A program made the position numbers and the translations under genes. Positions 17,361-27,416 of a stretch of 64,000 nt of DNA are shown in pieces. The DNA is taken from contig NZ_FTNI01000034.1 in assembly GCF_900156315.1 (NCBI RefSeq), positions 42,644 to 106,643 of the forward strand, in the 5' to 3' direction. Position 1 is the stretch's first letter. Each line of letters starts with the position of its first letter. Source of the DNA: Microbispora rosea (lineage in GTDB: Bacteria; Actinomycetota; Actinomycetes; Streptosporangiales; Streptosporangiaceae). The notes under the pieces are model-generated. The model worked only from the letters and a program-made list of their open reading frames with translations. It was not told where the DNA came from and did not search any database.

Positions 17361-18965
17361 GTGAGCTCCTCCCTCCTGTTCCGCGGCGGCCGCGCCTTCG
17401 TCCCCGGCGGGTTCGCCGAGGCGGTCCTCGTCCGCGACGGCGTCATCGCCGCCGTGGGCGCCGAATCCGACCTCGTACGGCTGGCGCCGGACGCCGAGCC
17501 GGTGGACCTCGGCGGCGGCCTGCTGACGCCGGGGTTCACCGACGCCCACATCCACCCCGTGCAGGCGGGGCTGGAGCGGGCCAAGTGCGACCTGGCCGAG
17601 GTGTACGGGCTCGACGCCTACACCGCGAAGATCGCCGCCTATGCCGCCGGGAATCCGGGCAAGGAGTGGATCGACGGCGGCGGCTGGGACATGTCGGCCT
17701 TCCCCGGCGGCCTCCCCCACCGGTCCCAGCTCGACTTCCTCGACCGGCCGGCGTACTTCGTGCAGCGCGACCACCACGCCGCCTGGGTCAACACGCGGGC
17801 TCTGGAGCTCGCCGGCATCACGAAGGACACCCCCGACCCCGCGGACGGTCGCATCGAGCGCGACCCGGACGGCACGCCGAGCGGCGTGCTGCACGAGGGA
17901 GCCATGGACCTCGTGGGCCTGCTCACCCCCCGCCCGACCCCGGCGGACGTCGACGCCGCCTTGATGGACGCGCAGGCCCACCTGTTCTCTCTGGGCATCA
18001 CCGGCTGGCAGGACGCCATCGTCGGGTCGTACGCCGGGTCGGACGACCAGCTGCCCACCTACATCTCCGCGGCCTCCTCCGGGCGGCTGAAGGCGCGCGT
18101 GGTCGGCGCCCTGTGGTGGGACCGCGCGCAGGGCGCCGAGCAGATCCCGAGCCTGGTCGAACGGCGCGCGTCCGCCGCGGGCCTGGACCGGTTCCGCGCC
18201 ACCTCGATCAAGATCATGCAGGACGGCATCCCGGAGAACTTCACCGCCGCCGTCATCGAGCCCTACTGCCGCTGCGGCGGCACCGGCCTGTCGTACATCG
18301 ACCCGGCCCTGCTCGGCGGATACGTCAAGGAGCTCGACGCCCTGGGCTTCCAGGTGCACTTCCACGCCATCGGCGAGCGGGCCGTGCGCGAGGCGCTCGA
18401 CGCGCTGACCGGCACCGACCCCGCCAACCGGCACCACATCGCACACGTGCAGATCATCACGCCGCAGGACGTGCCCCGCTTCGCCGAGCTCGGCGTGACG
18501 GCCAACCTCCAGGCACTGTGGGCCACCCACCACCTGCAGATGGACGAGCTCTGCATCCCCTACCTCGGCGAGGAGCGCGCCTCCTGGCAGTACCCCTTCG
18601 CCGACCTCGTACGGCACGGCACCCGCTTCGCCGGGGGCTCGGACTGGCCGGTCTCCTCGGCGAACCCCCTGGAGGCCATGCACGTGGCGGTCAACCGCAC
18701 CGAGCCGGGCGGTTCCGTCCACGCGACGTACCCCACGGCCCAGACCCCGTTCCTGCCCGAGCAGAGCCTCGACCTGCGGACCATCATGACGGCCTACACC
18801 GAGGGCTCGGCCTGGATCAACCGCTCCCCCGCCGGGGTGATCGAGGAGGGCCGCCCGGCCGACCTCGTCGTGCTCGACCGCGACCCCTTCGCCCTCGATC
18901 CCAAGGACATCTGGACGACCGAGGTCGTCATGACGTTCCTCGACGGCGAGCCGGTGCACGGGTGA
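17361..18965 (+). CDS. Amidohydrolase-family metal-dependent hydrolase (YtcJ/amidohydrolase-3 type)
   Basis: The product has 534 residues from a GTG preceded by AAAGG. The metal ligands His63 and His65 lie in the GFTDAHIHP motif. Further conserved parts are the central VHFHAIGERAVREALDA, a His in RHHIAHVQII, and the Asp in GGSDWPVSSANP. The C-terminal beta sandwich ends with PADLVVLDRDPF, the usual close of the family. These enzymes hydrolyse amide or related bonds in cyclic or N-substituted compounds. It forms a two-gene unit with the flavin oxidase, so the pair may degrade an amide- or amine-containing nutrient. Confidence 0.88.
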   Translation: MSSSLLFRGGRAFVPGGFAEAVLVRDGVIAAVGAESDLVRLAPDAEPVDLGGGLLTPGFTDAHIHPVQAGLERAKCDLAEVYGLDAYTAKIAAYAAGNPGKEWIDGGGWDMSAFPGGLPHRSQLDFLDRPAYFVQRDHHAAWVNTRALELAGITKDTPDPADGRIERDPDGTPSGVLHEGAMDLVGLLTPRPTPADVDAALMDAQAHLFSLGITGWQDAIVGSYAGSDDQLPTYISAASSGRLKARVVGALWWDRAQGAEQIPSLVERRASAAGLDRFRATSIKIMQDGIPENFTAAVIEPYCRCGGTGLSYIDPALLGGYVKELDALGFQVHFHAIGERAVREALDALTGTDPANRHHIAHVQIITPQDVPRFAELGVTANLQALWATHHLQMDELCIPYLGEERASWQYPFADLVRHGTRFAGGSDWPVSSANPLEAMHVAVNRTEPGGSVHATYPTAQTPFLPEQSLDLRTIMTAYTEGSAWINRSPAGVIEEGRPADLVVLDRDPFALDPKDIWTTEVVMTFLDGEPVHG

Positions 18966-19013
18966 CCGGGACGAACGCCTCCGGGTGAACCTCAGGCGGG
19001 CCGGCCGCCCGCG

Positions 19014-19907
19014 TCATGCGGGGTGCTCGGCGCACAGGCAGCCGACGCCCTTCTCGATCCATTCCCGGCCGGCCCACTCCGGGTGCCGCTCGATCATGAC
19101 GGCCCTGACCTCTTCGACGATCGTCTGCTCGCCCACGGCCGAGTCCCGCCGCGCCCAGGTCTCGTCGCGCAGCAGTTCGAGGTAGTCGCGGACGTCGGCG
19201 AGCAGCTGCGGGCCGCCGACGTCGCCGTGGCCCGGCACCACCACCCGCGGCGACGCGCCGGCCAGCCGCCGCATCACGCTGATCCACCGGGTGCCGGACA
19301 CGTCGGTGTCGTGCGGGGGGAACCAGGGGAAGATGGCGAACTGCCCGGCCTCCACGAGATCGCCGGTGAACATCACCCCGGCGTCGGGGACGGTGATCAC
19401 CTGGTCGCCCCTGCTGTGCGCCCGGCCCGTGGCGAGCAGCCGCACCACCCGGCCGCCCAGGTCGAGGTCGTACGCGTCGTCGTAGACGACGTCCGGGGTG
19501 GCGATCTCGACGCCCTCCAGCTGTCGCGCGACCGGTTCGCCGAGCCCTCTGAACATGTCGAGGTAGGCGGCCCCCTTCGCCGCCAGGTCCTCGGCCTGCG
19601 CCCGGTTGACCAGGAACGTCGCCTGCCCGGCGAACACCTGCGCCCCGAACGCGTGCTCGGGGTGGAAGTGCGTCGTGGTCAGGTACAGCCTGCGGCCCGC
19701 CGCGTACTCCGCCGCGAACCCGAGCACGGTCTCGGCGTTGCGCGGGCCCATTCCGGTCTCGACGACCAGCACGGAGTGCGTGCCGCCGATGACCCCGATG
19801 TTGGGCACCAGCTGCACCCGGCGATTGGGGATCACCACCAGGTCGCGGGCGAGCTCCCGCACCTCCTCGATCCGTACGACGGGCTCGGGCAGCACGTGTT
19901 CCGACAT
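19014..19907 (-). CDS. Metallo-beta-lactamase-fold hydrolase
   Basis: The product has 297 residues from the ATG at 19907 with GAGGAG upstream. The metal motif reads THFHPEHAFG (79-88), so the usual HxHxDH has Glu in place of Asp; this is seen in some MBL-fold subfamilies and may change the metal site. Further ligands are the Asp in FTGDLVEAG and the His in VVPGHGD. No signal peptide is present, so it should be cytoplasmic. It is divergent from a LysR regulator whose promoter carries a palindrome, which suggests control by that regulator. The substrate is unknown. Confidence 0.85.
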   Translation of the reverse strand: MSEHVLPEPVVRIEEVRELARDLVVIPNRRVQLVPNIGVIGGTHSVLVVETGMGPRNAETVLGFAAEYAAGRRLYLTTTHFHPEHAFGAQVFAGQATFLVNRAQAEDLAAKGAAYLDMFRGLGEPVARQLEGVEIATPDVVYDDAYDLDLGGRVVRLLATGRAHSRGDQVITVPDAGVMFTGDLVEAGQFAIFPWFPPHDTDVSGTRWISVMRRLAGASPRVVVPGHGDVGGPQLLADVRDYLELLRDETWARRDSAVGEQTIVEEVRAVMIERHPEWAGREWIEKGVGCLCAEHPA

Positions 19908-19995
19908 GACGTCCGCTCCTCGGAAAGACTGACAATCGGGCCGCTCCAGTCCATTACGGGATGTTCCGCAGCGTCCAACACCGGTTGCGCACGCC

Positions 19996-20014
19996 CGATA
20001 CCGTGCCGGTATCG
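19996..20014. promoter_or_regulatory. Perfect palindrome before the LysR gene, probable operator
   Basis: CGATACCG-TGC-CGGTATCG has eight-base perfect arms and a three-base centre. It contains a T-N11-A LysR-type core (ATACCG...CGGTAT). It lies ten bases before the LysR start codon and 89-107 bases before the divergent MBL-fold gene. This is a typical place for LysR autoregulation and control of the neighbour. Confidence 0.6.
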
Positions 20015-20023
20015 TCGCCGGTG

Positions 20024-20911
20024 ATGGATCTACGCTCGCTGCGCTACTTCGTGGCGGTCGCCGAGGAGCGTCACTTCGGGCGGGCCGCCGCACGCCTCCA
20101 CATGACCCAGCCGCCGCTGAGCCGCGCCGTCCGGCAACTGGAGACCGACCTCGGCGCCCTCCTGCTGCACCGGTCGCCCACCGGCGTCACGCCGACCGCC
20201 GCCGGCGCCGCGCTCTACGACGAGGCACGCGCACTGCTGGAGCAGGCCGAACGGGTGCGCGCCCGGGTCGCCGCCGCGGCCGGCGCCGCCACCCTGACCA
20301 TCGGCACTCTCGCGGACAGCGCCGAACAAGCCGGAGCCCAGATCGCCGCGGCCTTCCGCCGGCGTCATCCCGCAGTCCGGGTCCGCGTCCGTGAGGCCGA
20401 CTTCACCGATCCGACCACGGGCCTTCGGGCCGGCCTCGTCGACGTCGCGCTCACCAGGGAGCCGTTCGACGACACCGGGATCACCACCCGCCTGCTGCGC
20501 TCCGACCCCATGGGGGTGGTCCTGCGGGCCGACGATCCGCTCGCCCGCCGCGAGATGCTGCGGCTGAGCGATCTCGCCGATCGCCCCTGGTTCCGCCTGC
20601 CCGACGGCACCGATCCCGTCTGGCGCGCCTACTGGAACGCCGTCACGCCCGGCGGCGAGCTCAGGGACGGCCCGGTGGTGCGCACCGTCCACGAGTGCCT
20701 GCAGGCCGTCTTGTGGAACGGCACGGTCGGGCTGGCGCCGGCGGCCCACGCGCTGCCCGAGGGGCTCACGTCGGTGCCGCTGGCCGACATGCCGCCCAGC
20801 CGCCTCGTCCTCGCCTGGAACAGCGCCGACGCCAACCCGCTGATCCGCTCGTTCACCCACATCGCCACGGCTGTGTACCGCTCCGCGAACCGGGAGCCGG
20901 CGCATCCGTGA
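20024..20911 (+). CDS. LysR-family transcriptional regulator
   Basis: The product has 295 residues, full length. The winged helix-turn-helix is typical (MDLRSLRYFVAVAEERHFGR, then MTQPPLSRAVRQLE), with the effector-binding domain from about residue 90. It belongs to the group with the HFGRAAARLHMTQPPLS signature, which often controls catabolic genes. The divergent MBL-fold hydrolase is the likely target, and the palindrome at 19996-20014 the likely site. The effector is unknown. Confidence 0.92.
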   Translation: MDLRSLRYFVAVAEERHFGRAAARLHMTQPPLSRAVRQLETDLGALLLHRSPTGVTPTAAGAALYDEARALLEQAERVRARVAAAAGAATLTIGTLADSAEQAGAQIAAAFRRRHPAVRVRVREADFTDPTTGLRAGLVDVALTREPFDDTGITTRLLRSDPMGVVLRADDPLARREMLRLSDLADRPWFRLPDGTDPVWRAYWNAVTPGGELRDGPVVRTVHECLQAVLWNGTVGLAPAAHALPEGLTSVPLADMPPSRLVLAWNSADANPLIRSFTHIATAVYRSANREPAHP

Positions 20912-21044
20912 CGGCCCTGCGGGCCCTGAGCGGCGGGTGCGCAGCCGAGGCACGTCCAGGCGCACATGGCGTGAAGACGGACGCAGTGCATCGCGCCCCG
21001 CTCACACTCGCCGATGTCCACGGCACGACCGACGCGGGAAAAAC

Positions 21045-21085
21045 GTCAGGGCCCTTCCCCGCCGGCAGCGGGGAAGGGCCCTGAC
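21045..21085 (-). terminator. Intrinsic terminator of rbpA
   Basis: A perfect 18-base-pair stem (21045-21062 with 21068-21085) has a five-base loop. On the minus strand it is followed by a run of five T, a complete intrinsic terminator 11 bases after the rbpA stop. The LysR gene converges from the other side. Confidence 0.9.
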
Positions 21086-21095
21086 CGAGAAGCCC

Positions 21096-21443
21096 TCAGT
21101 AGATCGGGCGGGAGGAGGAGCGCAGCCGCTCCAGCGCCTCGGCGAGGATCTGCGCGCCGTCCTTGTCGCTGCGACGCTCCTTCACGTACGCGAGGTGCGT
21201 CTTGTACGGCTCGTTCTTCGGCGGAGCAGGCGGGCTCGACTGGTCCTGCCCGGCCGGCAGCCCGCACCGCGGGCAGTCCCAGAACTCGGGGACGGCCGCG
21301 TCGCTGGCGAAGCTCGGGCGCGTCTCGTGCATGTTCGCGCACCAGAACGAGACCCGCACACGGGGGGCGGCCTCGCCGCGTTCGGCCTCTCCCATGGGGC
21401 CGGCGCCGACTCGGCTGCCACGGATCGCGTTGCCACTACCCAC
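21096..21443 (-). CDS. rbpA: RNA polymerase-binding protein RbpA
   Basis: Actinobacterial transcription factor that binds the housekeeping sigma factor and RNA polymerase and stabilises open complexes. It has 115 residues. The core domain has zinc-ligand-type residues (Cys35, His39, and Cys57/Cys60 in WDCPRCG). The C-terminal sigma-interaction domain (THLAYVKERRSDKDGAQILAEALERL) is intact. It is the last gene of the minus-strand glycolytic run, after secG, as in many actinomycetes. Confidence 0.95.
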   Translation of the reverse strand: MGSGNAIRGSRVGAGPMGEAERGEAAPRVRVSFWCANMHETRPSFASDAAVPEFWDCPRCGLPAGQDQSSPPAPPKNEPYKTHLAYVKERRSDKDGAQILAEALERLRSSSRPIY

Positions 21444-21518
21444 CGATGAACTCCTTGCTCGATCGCCCCGCGGACGGGGGGAGGTGAATCTCTGTCACGC
21501 GTGGCCGGAGGCCGTCCG

Positions 21519-21749
21519 CTACGGCTTGAGCAGCAGGCCCAGCGCGATGATGCAGACGAACCAGACGATGCCGGTGATGATGGTGAGGCGGTCCAGGTTG
21601 CGCTCCACCACCGACGAACCGCCGAAGGAGGACGAGAACCCGCCTCCGAACAGGTCGGACAGGCCGCCGCCCTTGCCCTTGTGGAGCAGGACGAGCAGCA
21701 CCATCAGAGCGCTCGACAGGATGAGGGCGATGGAGATTCCGATTGTCAC
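21519..21749 (-). CDS. secG: Preprotein translocase subunit SecG
   Basis: Small non-essential subunit of the SecYEG channel. It has 76 residues with two membrane helices (about 5-22 and 54-74) and between them the family-typical KGKGGGLSDLFGGG loop. It follows tpiA, a very common position for secG in bacteria. A 123-base spacer separates it from tpiA, so it may also have its own promoter. Confidence 0.95.
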   Translation of the reverse strand: MTIGISIALILSSALMVLLVLLHKGKGGGLSDLFGGGFSSSFGGSSVVERNLDRLTIITGIVWFVCIIALGLLLKP

Positions 21750-21872
21750 CGTAGACCTGTTCCTATGTCCGGGCGTGCACGACGCGTGTGCACGATGCCA
21801 TCGGCGTGACGATTCAATTGTGTTCTTCGAGGGTACGTCCTGGTGTCAAGTCGCACCCCCTAAACGGCTCAG

Positions 21873-22652
21873 CTAGCCGGCGGTCTCGCCAAATCGGCAG
21901 ATCTTGGCGAATTCTCCCGCGTCGAGGCTGGCCCCTCCCACGAGAGCGCCGTCGATGTCGGCCTCCGCCATGATGCCGGCGACGTTGCCCGACTTCACCG
22001 AGCCACCGTAAAGGATACGGACAACAGAGGCCACATCGTCACCGTAAAGCTCGGCGAGTCGCGTCCTGATTGCGCCGCACACCTCCTGGGCGTCCTTCGG
22101 CGTGGCGACCTCGCCGGTGCCGATCGCCCAGACCGGCTCATAAGCGATCACGATGGTCTTCACCTGCTCGGCGGGCACGCCCTCCAGCGCACCGTCGAGC
22201 TGCGCCAGCGTGTGCTCGACGTGGCGGCCCTCCTGGCGCACCGGCAGCCCCTCGCCGATGCACAGGATGGGCGTCAGCGAGTGCCGGAAGGCGGCCTTGA
22301 CTTTGGCGTTGCACAGCGCCTCGGCCTCGCCGTGGTACTCCCGCCGCTCCGAGTGCCCCACCAGCACGTACGTGCAGCCGAGCTTGCTCAGCATGCTCCC
22401 GCAGATCTCCCCGGTGTACGCCCCGGAGTCATGCGCCGACAGGTCCTGCGCGCCGTAGACGATGCGGAGCTTGTCGGCGTCCACGAGCGTCTGCACGCTG
22501 CGCAGGTCGGTGAACGGCGGGATGACCGCGACATCCGCCTTGTCGTAGTCGCGGTCGGTCAGCGTGAACGCCAGCTTCTGCACCAGGTTGATGGCCTCGA
22601 GGTGGTTGAGGTTCATCTTCCAGTTGCCGGCGAACAGCGGCTTGCGAGCCAT
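21873..22652 (-). CDS. tpiA: Triosephosphate isomerase
   Basis: Interconverts dihydroxyacetone phosphate and glyceraldehyde 3-phosphate. It has 259 residues, a single TIM barrel. Catalytic residues are visible: Lys12 in GNWKMN, His100 in VGHSERR, and Glu172 in AYEPVWAIGTG. The phosphate-gripping GGSV is present. Its start codon directly abuts the pgk stop codon with no spacer, so the two are probably translationally coupled. Confidence 0.97.
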   Translation of the reverse strand: MARKPLFAGNWKMNLNHLEAINLVQKLAFTLTDRDYDKADVAVIPPFTDLRSVQTLVDADKLRIVYGAQDLSAHDSGAYTGEICGSMLSKLGCTYVLVGHSERREYHGEAEALCNAKVKAAFRHSLTPILCIGEGLPVRQEGRHVEHTLAQLDGALEGVPAEQVKTIVIAYEPVWAIGTGEVATPKDAQEVCGAIRTRLAELYGDDVASVVRILYGGSVKSGNVAGIMAEADIDGALVGGASLDAGEFAKICRFGETAG

Positions 22653-23839
22653 CTACTCCTCCAGCGCCGCGAGTCCGGGCAGCGTCTTGCCTTCGAGGTA
22701 CTCGAGGCTCGCGCCGCCACCGGTGGAAATGTGCGAGAAGCCGTCCTCGGGCAGGCCGAGCCTGCGCACGGCCGCCGCCGAGTCGCCGCCGCCGACCACG
22801 GTGAACGCCTTGGAGTTCACCAGCGCCTCGGCCACCGCACGGGTGCCGCCGGAGAACGCGTCGAACTCGAACACGCCCATCGGGCCGTTCCAGAACACGG
22901 TCTGGGCGTCGGCCAGCTTCGAGGCGAACAGCTCCCGGGTGCGGGGGCCGATGTCCAGGCCCTCGCGGTCGGCCGGGATCGCGGTGGTGTCCACGACCTC
23001 GTATGGCGCGTCGGCGCCGAACTCGGTGGCGGCCAGCACGTCCACCGGCAGCACCAGCTCGACCCCGCGCGAGGCCGCCTCTTCGAGGAAGCCCTTGACC
23101 TGGTCGATCTGGTCCTCCTGCAGCAGCGACTTGCCGACCTCGTGCCCCTGGGACTTCAGGAACGTGTAGGCCATGCCGCCGCCGATGAGCAGGCGGTCCA
23201 CCTTGGACAGCAGGTTCGCGATCACGCCGAGCTTGTCGGAGACCTTCGCGCCGCCCAGCACGACGACGTACGGCCTGGCCGGGTCCTCGGTGAGCTTGCG
23301 CAGCACCTCGACCTCGGCGAGGACCAGGTCGCCCGCCGCGTGCGGCAGCCGCTTGGGCAGGTCGTAGACGCTGGCGTGCTTGCGGTGCACCGCGCCGAAG
23401 CCGTCGCCGACGTAGAGCTCGGCGAGGGCGGCCAGCTTGCCGGCGAACTCGCTCCTGACCGCGTCGTCCTTGGACTCCTCGCCCGGCTCGAAGCGCAGGT
23501 TCTCCAGGAGGGCGACCTGCCCGTCCTGCAGGCCCGCCACCACGCTCTGCGCGGACTCGCCGACCACGTCGGTGGCGAACGCCACGTCCTCGCCGAGCAG
23601 CTCGGCCAGCCGCCGGGAGACCGGGGCGAGCGAGTACTTCGGCGTGACGGAGCCCTTGGGACGGCCGAGGTGGGCGGCGACGACGACCTTCGCGCCGCGC
23701 TCGACCAGCTTCTTGATCGTGGGCACCGACGCGCGAATGCGACCGTCGTCGGTGATCGTCTCCCCGTCGAGGGGGACGTTGAGGTCGGCGCGCACGAACA
23801 CGCGCCGGCCCTTCACGTCGAGCTCGTCGATCCCGATCA

Positions 23840-23840
<1 letters not shown>
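22653..23840 (-). CDS. pgk: Phosphoglycerate kinase
   Basis: Makes ATP from 1,3-bisphosphoglycerate in lower glycolysis. It has 395 residues from the ATG at 23840, the standard length. The N-terminal substrate motif RVFVRADLNVPLD and the C-terminal nucleotide-binding segment with VVGGGDSAAAVRRLG are clear. The start overlaps the gap stop codon by one base (ATGA). It is the second gene of gap-pgk-tpiA. Confidence 0.97.
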
Positions 23841-24844
<1,004 letters not shown>

Positions 24845-25190
24845 GGATCCGATCTCCTCGTACGTCGTGCGCCGGGTACCGGCGCCAGGGCTGTGTTAAA
24901 CCTCAATGACAGACCTTATCGGACCCAAATTGGTGTAGACCACCGGGCCACGCTTTGACGGCGTGTAAGGCCGGACGAGCCGGTGAGCGGGTCCTTCCCG
25001 TGCCGCGGCGGCCCCGTCACACCCCTTCCGCGGCCCTCCCCGGACCGTGGCGGCGCGGCCGCCGCACTCCTTCCGCGGGCCCTCCCCCGGCCGCACGATC
25101 AGGCGGTGGGCCGGGCTGCGGGAGGAGCGGCGCGGCAGGAAGGGCGGCCACGGCGCGCGGTCCCGGCGGCCGGGACGGGCGAGCGGGTCG
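24845..25190. other. Intergenic region between whiA and gap, 346 bp
   Basis: I see no gene here. Besides the dre-like site and the gap promoter region, 25018-25047 and 25068-25098 carry an imperfect direct repeat built on CCTTCCGCGGCCCTCCCC, and the stretch between them is very GC-rich with self-complementary runs (CCGCGGCGGCC). This part may include the whiA transcript end. Confidence 0.5.
24929..24944 (-). promoter_or_regulatory. Candidate DasR-type (dre-like) operator upstream of gap
   Basis: The sequence ATTGGTGTAGACCACC matches 13 of 16 positions of the dre consensus AGTGGTCTAGACCACT and 11 of 12 of the core TGGTCTAGACCA. It lies about 85-100 bases upstream of the gap start codon. DasR is the GntR-family regulator of N-acetylglucosamine use in Streptomyces. 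Binding here is an inference from sequence only. Confidence 0.4.
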
Positions 25191-26171
25191 CTACTGCGCC
25201 AGCATGTCCGCGGTGAGGTTCGCCTCGGTGTTGGCGATGCCGAGGTCCTGGGCGCGCTTGTCGGCCATCGCGAGCAGCCGCCGGATGCGCCCGGCGATGG
25301 CGTCCTTGGTCAGCGGCGGGTCGGCGATCTGGCCGAGCTCCTCCAGCGACGCCTGCTTGTGCTCCACCCGCAGCCGGCCGGCGATCACCAGGTGCTCGGG
25401 GGCCTCGTCGCCGAGGATCTCCAGCGCCCGCTGCACCCTCGCGCCGGCGGCGACGGCGGCCCTGGCCGACCTGCGCAGGTTGGCGTCGTCGAAGTTCGCC
25501 AGGCGGTTGGCGGTGGCCCGCACCTCGCGGCGCATCCGCCGCTCCTCCCAGGCCAGCACGCTGTCGTGGGCGCCGAGCCGGGTCAGCAGCGCGCTGATCG
25601 CGTCGCCGTCGCGCACGACCACGCGGTCGACGCCGCGCACCTCGCGGGCCTTGGCGTGGATCTTGAGCCGCCGAGCCGAGCCGACCAGGGCCAGCGCCGC
25701 CTCCGGCCCGGGACAGGTCACCTCCAGCGACATCGACCGGCCGGGCTCGGTCAGCGAGCCGTGCGCGAGGAACGCGCCCCGCCACGCCGCCTCTGCGTCG
25801 CAGGTGGCCCCGGAGACGACCTGCCGGGGCAGACCGCGTACGGGCCGGCCGTGGTTGTCGATGAGGCCGGTCTGCCGGGCCAGCGCCTCGCCGTCCTTGT
25901 AGACGCGCACGACGTAGCGCGAGCCCTTGCGGAGACCGGCGGGGGCCAGGACCAGCACCTCGGCCTTGTGCCCGAAGACCTCGCCGATGTCCTTGATCAG
26001 CCTGCGAGCGGTGGCGTTGGTGTCGAGCTCGGCCTCGATCACGATGCGCCCGCCCACCAGGTGCAGCCCGCTGGCGAACCGCAGCAGCGTCGAGACCTCC
26101 GCCTTGCGGCAGCAGGGCTTGAGCACCGGAAGGCGGCTCAGCTCGTCTTTCACCACACCCGTCATGGCCAT
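25191..26171 (-). CDS. whiA: Sporulation regulator WhiA
   Basis: Transcription factor that works with WhiB to start sporulation septation in Streptomyces; in other Gram-positives it affects division. It has 326 residues from the ATG at 26171, with GGAGGA upstream and the canonical N-terminus AMTGVVKDELSRL. The N-terminal two thirds are the degenerate LAGLIDADG homing-endonuclease fold (AAWRGAFLAHGSL). The C-terminal helix-turn-helix is ELGQIADPPLTKDAIAGRIRR. It is in the conserved order uvrC-rapZ-yvcK-whiA. Confidence 0.95.
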   Translation of the reverse strand: MAMTGVVKDELSRLPVLKPCCRKAEVSTLLRFASGLHLVGGRIVIEAELDTNATARRLIKDIGEVFGHKAEVLVLAPAGLRKGSRYVVRVYKDGEALARQTGLIDNHGRPVRGLPRQVVSGATCDAEAAWRGAFLAHGSLTEPGRSMSLEVTCPGPEAALALVGSARRLKIHAKAREVRGVDRVVVRDGDAISALLTRLGAHDSVLAWEERRMRREVRATANRLANFDDANLRRSARAAVAAGARVQRALEILGDEAPEHLVIAGRLRVEHKQASLEELGQIADPPLTKDAIAGRIRRLLAMADKRAQDLGIANTEANLTADMLAQ

Positions 26172-26234
26172 CAGCTCGTGTCCTCCCCCAGACAGACTCT
26201 GCCCGTCAGTCTCTCGCACCGAGTGAGTACGCAA

Positions 26235-27275
26235 TCACCGCTTCTCACGGAAAATCTCATCCAGGACAGCGGCAAGACGTGGTCCGTCGTGCCGCGCAGA
26301 TCCGTCATGGGCGGCCACATCGGCCAAAACGACTCGCCCGCCCATCGACCCGGCCGCCTTCTCCAGCGCCCCCGGGTCGGCCACCACACCGCCGTCGGCG
26401 ATCACCGCGTCGACGACCAGTGCGGGGGCGTGCTCGCCGAGCACCTCCAGGTGCCGCTCCGGCGAGAAGCCGTCGGTCTCCCCCGCCTGCGGCGCGAGGT
26501 TGAGGATCACCAGCCGCCTCGCGCTCGTCTCGTGCAGCGCCCGGGCGAGCTCGGGCACCTTCAGGTGCGGCAGCACGCTGGTGAACCAGGAGCCCGGCCC
26601 GAACACCACCCAGTCGGCCGTCTCGATCGCCTCGACCGCCTGGGGGCAGGCGGGCGGGTCGGATGGCAGCAGCGAGATCGAGCGCACCCGTCCGGGCGTC
26701 AGCGCGCAGGCGACCTGCCCGCGCACCGTCGTGACCGTCCCGTCCAGCTCGACCTCCGCCTGGATGTCGAGCGGCACGGAGGCCATGGGCAGCACGCGGC
26801 CGTGCGCGCCGAGCAGCCGGCCCACCCAATCCAGGCCCACCACGGGGTCTTCGAGAAGCTCCCAGAGCGCGACGATGAGGAGGTTGCCGACGGCGTGGCC
26901 GTGCAGTTCGCCCTCGCTCCTGAAACGGTGCTGGACGACCTCGCTCCAGGTCTGACCCCACTCGTCGTCGCCGCACAGGGCCGCGAGCGCCATCCGCAGG
27001 TCACCGGGCGGCAGAACCCCCAGCTCGCGTCTGAGACGCCCGCTGGAGCCGCCGTCGTCGGCGACCGTGACCACCGCCGTCAGGTCGTCGGTGACGGTCC
27101 TGAGGGCCGACAGGGAGGCGTACAGGCCGTGGCCGCCGCCGAGCGCGACGACTTTGGGGCCCCTCGCGGCGGTCTCGAGGTTGGGAGGAGGCATCGATTG
27201 GCCGGGGGTAGGGGACTTCCGCGGGGGATCGGGGACGGAGGGGTCTGCGGGTTCTTCCGGGGCGGGGTCCTTCAT
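26235..27275 (-). CDS. yvcK: YvcK/GlmR-type gluconeogenesis factor (CofD-like)
   Basis: Member of the YvcK/CofD family. In Firmicutes and mycobacteria these proteins bind UDP-sugars and control carbon flow into peptidoglycan. It has 346 residues from the ATG at 27275, chosen for a GGAGG six bases upstream; an in-frame ATG at 27326 would add 17 residues. The first ~35 residues are proline-rich and probably disordered. The nucleotide-sugar loop KVVALGGGHGLYASLSAL and the VADDGGSSGRLR motif are clear. It is located between rapZ and whiA. Confidence 0.92.
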   Translation of the reverse strand: MKDPAPEEPADPSVPDPPRKSPTPGQSMPPPNLETAARGPKVVALGGGHGLYASLSALRTVTDDLTAVVTVADDGGSSGRLRRELGVLPPGDLRMALAALCGDDEWGQTWSEVVQHRFRSEGELHGHAVGNLLIVALWELLEDPVVGLDWVGRLLGAHGRVLPMASVPLDIQAEVELDGTVTTVRGQVACALTPGRVRSISLLPSDPPACPQAVEAIETADWVVFGPGSWFTSVLPHLKVPELARALHETSARRLVILNLAPQAGETDGFSPERHLEVLGEHAPALVVDAVIADGGVVADPGALEKAAGSMGGRVVLADVAAHDGSARHDGPRLAAVLDEIFREKR

Positions 27276-27416
27276 CGTCCTCCTCGCCTCGCCGCGAGCA
27301 CCGCTCTGCGGAGCCGTGGCGCTCATGTCGTGCCGATCGGCCCGGCCCCGGCGCCTGCCGGCACTCGCCGGACGCGGTCGCGTCCGCGCGCCCGTCGGCG
27401 GCCCGGGCGGGGGCCC

